Origin: Pseudomonas sp. TH43
GTDB lineage: Bacteria; Pseudomonadota; Gammaproteobacteria; Pseudomonadales; Pseudomonadaceae
Assembly (NCBI RefSeq): GCF_016650635.1
Contig: NZ_JAEKFI010000004.1
Location: 1 to 64,000 of the forward strand
Direction of reading: 5' to 3'
DNA: 64,000 bases
Part shown: positions 62,021 through 64,000 of the stretch, in pieces
Layout of the letters: each line of letters starts with the position of its first letter
Numbering within the stretch: the first letter of the stretch is position 1
The notes under the pieces: generated by a model
The model's input: only the letters and a program-made list of their open reading frames with translations
Databases searched by the model: none
What the model was told of the DNA's origin: nothing
Made by a program: the position numbers and the translations under genes

Positions 62021-63241
62021 TCAGGCTTGTGTCAGTTTTGCAGCAGCGCGTTCGAAACGATCCAGACCCGCATCGATATCGGCGTCTTCCACCACCAGGC
62101 TCGGGGCGAAACGGATCACGTCCGGGCCGGCCTGCAGAATCATCAGGCCTTCTTTTTCAGCGGCGTTGAAGATGTCCTTGGCTTTGCCTTTCCAGGCATC
62201 GCTGAGCACGCAACCGATCAACAGACCGAGGCCACGCACCTGAGTGAACAGGCCGTATTTCTCGCCGATCTGCTCAAGACGGGTCTTGAACTTGTCGTGC
62301 TTGGCGTTCACACCGTTCAGCACTTCTGGCGTGTTGATCACGTCGATTACCGCTTCAGCAACAGCACACGCCAGCGGGTTGCCGCCGTAGGTGGTGCCGT
62401 GGGTACCGACGACCAGATGTTTGGCCAATGCTTCGGTGGTCAGCATTGCCGCGATCGGGAAACCTCCGCCCAGGCTCTTGGCGCTGGTGAGGATGTCCGG
62501 GGTCACGCCGTAATGCTGGTAGGCGAACAGCTTGCCGCTGCGGCCCATGCCGGTCTGCACTTCGTCGAACACCAGCAACGCGTTGTTCGCGTCGCAGAGT
62601 TCGCGGGCACCTTGCAGGTAGGCCAGTTCGGCCGGCAGTACGCCGCCCTCGCCCTGGATCGGTTCCAGCACGACCGCACAGGTCTTGTCGGAAACCGCAG
62701 CTTTCAGCGCCGCCAGATCGTTGTAAGGAACGTGGGTAATACCGGTGATTTTCGGGCCGAAACCGTCGGAGTACTTCGACTGGCCACCGACGTTGACGGT
62801 GAACAGGGTACGGCCGTGGAAGCTGTTCAGTGCGGCGATGATTTCGTACTTCTCGCTGCCGAAACGGTCGAACGCAACACGACGGGCCAGCTTGAATGCG
62901 GCCTCGTTGGCTTCAGCGCCGGAGTTGCAGAAGAACACGCGTTCAGCAAACGTGGCGTCGATCAGCTTGTGCGCCAGGCGCAGGGCCGGTTCGTTGGTGA
63001 ACACGTTGGACACGTGCCACAGCTTGTTCGCCTGTTCGGTCAACGCACCGACCAGCGCCGGATGCGCATGGCCCAATACGTTAACGGCAATCCCGCCAGC
63101 GAAGTCGATCAGCTCGCGGCCAGCCTGATCCCAGACGCGGGAACCAGCGCCACGCACGGGAATGAAAGCGGCAGGCGCGTAGTTGGGAACCATTACCTGG
63201 TCGAAATCGGCGCGTTGTACCGCAGCGTGCTCAACGGACAT
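62021..63241 (-). CDS. aruC: Succinylornithine transaminase / acetylornithine aminotransferase
   Basis: 406 aa. Class III PLP aminotransferase: the active Lys is in LTSAKSLGGGFPIAAML, and VFDEVQTGMGRSGKLFAY and GTHGTTYGGNPLACAVA are typical. First gene of the aru operon; catalyses the third step, succinylornithine to succinylglutamate semialdehyde. CAGGAG precedes the ATG. ArgR control is expected in this genus but I could not place a site. Confidence 0.95.
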   Translation of the reverse strand: MSVEHAAVQRADFDQVMVPNYAPAAFIPVRGAGSRVWDQAGRELIDFAGGIAVNVLGHAHPALVGALTEQANKLWHVSNVFTNEPALRLAHKLIDATFAERVFFCNSGAEANEAAFKLARRVAFDRFGSEKYEIIAALNSFHGRTLFTVNVGGQSKYSDGFGPKITGITHVPYNDLAALKAAVSDKTCAVVLEPIQGEGGVLPAELAYLQGARELCDANNALLVFDEVQTGMGRSGKLFAYQHYGVTPDILTSAKSLGGGFPIAAMLTTEALAKHLVVGTHGTTYGGNPLACAVAEAVIDVINTPEVLNGVNAKHDKFKTRLEQIGEKYGLFTQVRGLGLLIGCVLSDAWKGKAKDIFNAAEKEGLMILQAGPDVIRFAPSLVVEDADIDAGLDRFERAAAKLTQA

Positions 63242-63543
63242 CGGAGTCTCCTGAAGAGGAACACTCGCCTGAAACTGGCGAGCGATGGGGGGATTGTAAG
63301 GACAGTTTTCAGCCCGGCCTTGCCGCCAAGCGACAACTTCTTATAGCGCAAACCCCGGATTTTCCCGGGTTTACGGCAATGCGACATATAGCGTCGCAAA
63401 GGCGCAGTTTAAACTGCCCAGAGAGATCTGCGGTGGCTTCACTGTATTTGATCAATGAATTCAATGTGCGGTAACTATGTACCGCACATGATCATTTTTT
63501 TTCTGATTTGCTGGGCGCTCACCACACGCTAATGGATGAGCGT

Positions 63544-64000
63544 ATGAACCTGTCACAACCGCTTCAATCTACCGCCCGTCTCGATGATTTCGACACGGCG
63601 CACGACGACACGCATTTTCTGCACCTGCATCACGCCACACCCGATTGGCTGGCCAGCGCTTCGGCCTCGCGACGTGATGCATTGCGGCGCAAAGCGCCAC
63701 ACCCTGAGCCTGGGCTGGCAACCTCTCCTCGTCAGCATCATGTTGATTTGGGCGCACTGAATGCGCAGCACTGGACAGCGCAGAACCAGGTGGATCGCCT
63801 GCTGGCCGATCTCAAGGATGTCGACGCCTTTGCCGCGCCGTTGCTGACAGCAGCCATCAAGGATCAATTCGGCCTGACTCTCGACGTCAACAACACGTTC
63901 GTTCGTCTGTACATTCCTGTGACAAATCCCTGGTTCGGATTTTCCACGGGCGCCAAGCGGGTCTGGAGCTTGTCCTTGCTGGACGCCGCGCGGCATAACT
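63544..64000 (+). CDS. Start of a large toxin-like protein (DUF6543/dermonecrotic-type), cut by window edge
   Basis: An open frame from the ATG at 63544 runs off the end of the window (152 codons seen). The seen part, with LNAQHWTAQNQVDRLLADLKDVDAFAAPLL and IKDQFGLTLDVNNTFVRLYIPVT pieces, resembles the start of large Pseudomonas proteins with a dermonecrotic-toxin-like or NEL-type region. The family call rests on resemblance of the N-terminal part only. Divergent to aruC across a 302-bp gap in which I see no gene. Confidence 0.6.
   Translation, partial: MNLSQPLQSTARLDDFDTAHDDTHFLHLHHATPDWLASASASRRDALRRKAPHPEPGLATSPRQHHVDLGALNAQHWTAQNQVDRLLADLKDVDAFAAPLLTAAIKDQFGLTLDVNNTFVRLYIPVTNPWFGFSTGAKRVWSLSLLDAARHN

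Overview
The window is a piece of a Pseudomonas chromosome, most like the P. fluorescens group, carrying a 43-kb integrated mobile element. The host assignment rests on the order at the right: alaS, lysC, rsmA, tRNA-Ser, three tRNA-Arg, and the aruCFGDBE arginine succinyltransferase operon with a small unnamed gene between aruB and aruE. It also rests on AmrZ, on Pseudomonas-type REP pairs, and on an FMN riboswitch in front of a second-type lumazine synthase.

Element (about 223-43,620). A perfect 47-bp direct repeat (223-269 and 43,574-43,620) equals the 3' part of tRNA-Arg(CCU), which is intact at 43,575-43,651. A tyrosine recombinase lies just inside the left end, and a second direct repeat pair (393-419, 43,491-43,517) marks probable integrase arm sites. 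From left to right the element holds: integrase; an FtsK-gamma/HIRAN fusion protein; an XRE regulator and unknown genes; a PD-(D/E)XK protein (4.7-6.2 kb); a Gabija pair (gajA, gajB, 7.3-10.4 kb); an AT-rich zinc-ribbon protein; a MobF relaxase operon facing an stb-like operon across a likely oriT (18.3-18.6 kb); a type IV coupling protein; small unknown genes; DotA/TraY-type and partner membrane genes; two lipoproteins, one of OmpA type; a TraX-family membrane protein; a RepA with leader peptide and antisense RNA (33.6-34.6 kb); a two-gene nuclease plus helical-repeat cassette (35.4-38.9 kb); a HEPN-like protein; and a PAAR/Ntox44 toxin with its probable immunity gene.

The element has relaxase, oriT region, coupling protein, partition genes and a replicon, but no VirB/Tra channel set. 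It therefore looks like a mobilizable element or integrated plasmid that borrows a conjugation channel. The orphan TraY-like gene is notable because TraY is the target of entry exclusion in IncI plasmids.

Chromosome (43,575-64,000). tRNA-Arg(CCU), small membrane proteins, phnN, amrZ, mgtE, a DUF4124-like protein, three tandem tRNA-Arg(ACG) with a 148-bp period, tRNA-Ser(GCU), rsmA, lysC, alaS, ltaE, FMN riboswitch plus ribH, the aru/ast operon, and the start of a large toxin-like gene cut by the right edge.

The best candidates for an undescribed system are the overlapping gene pair at 35,357-38,937 and the stand-alone nuclease-like gene at 4,686-6,170. Both are recognised here only by motif reading.
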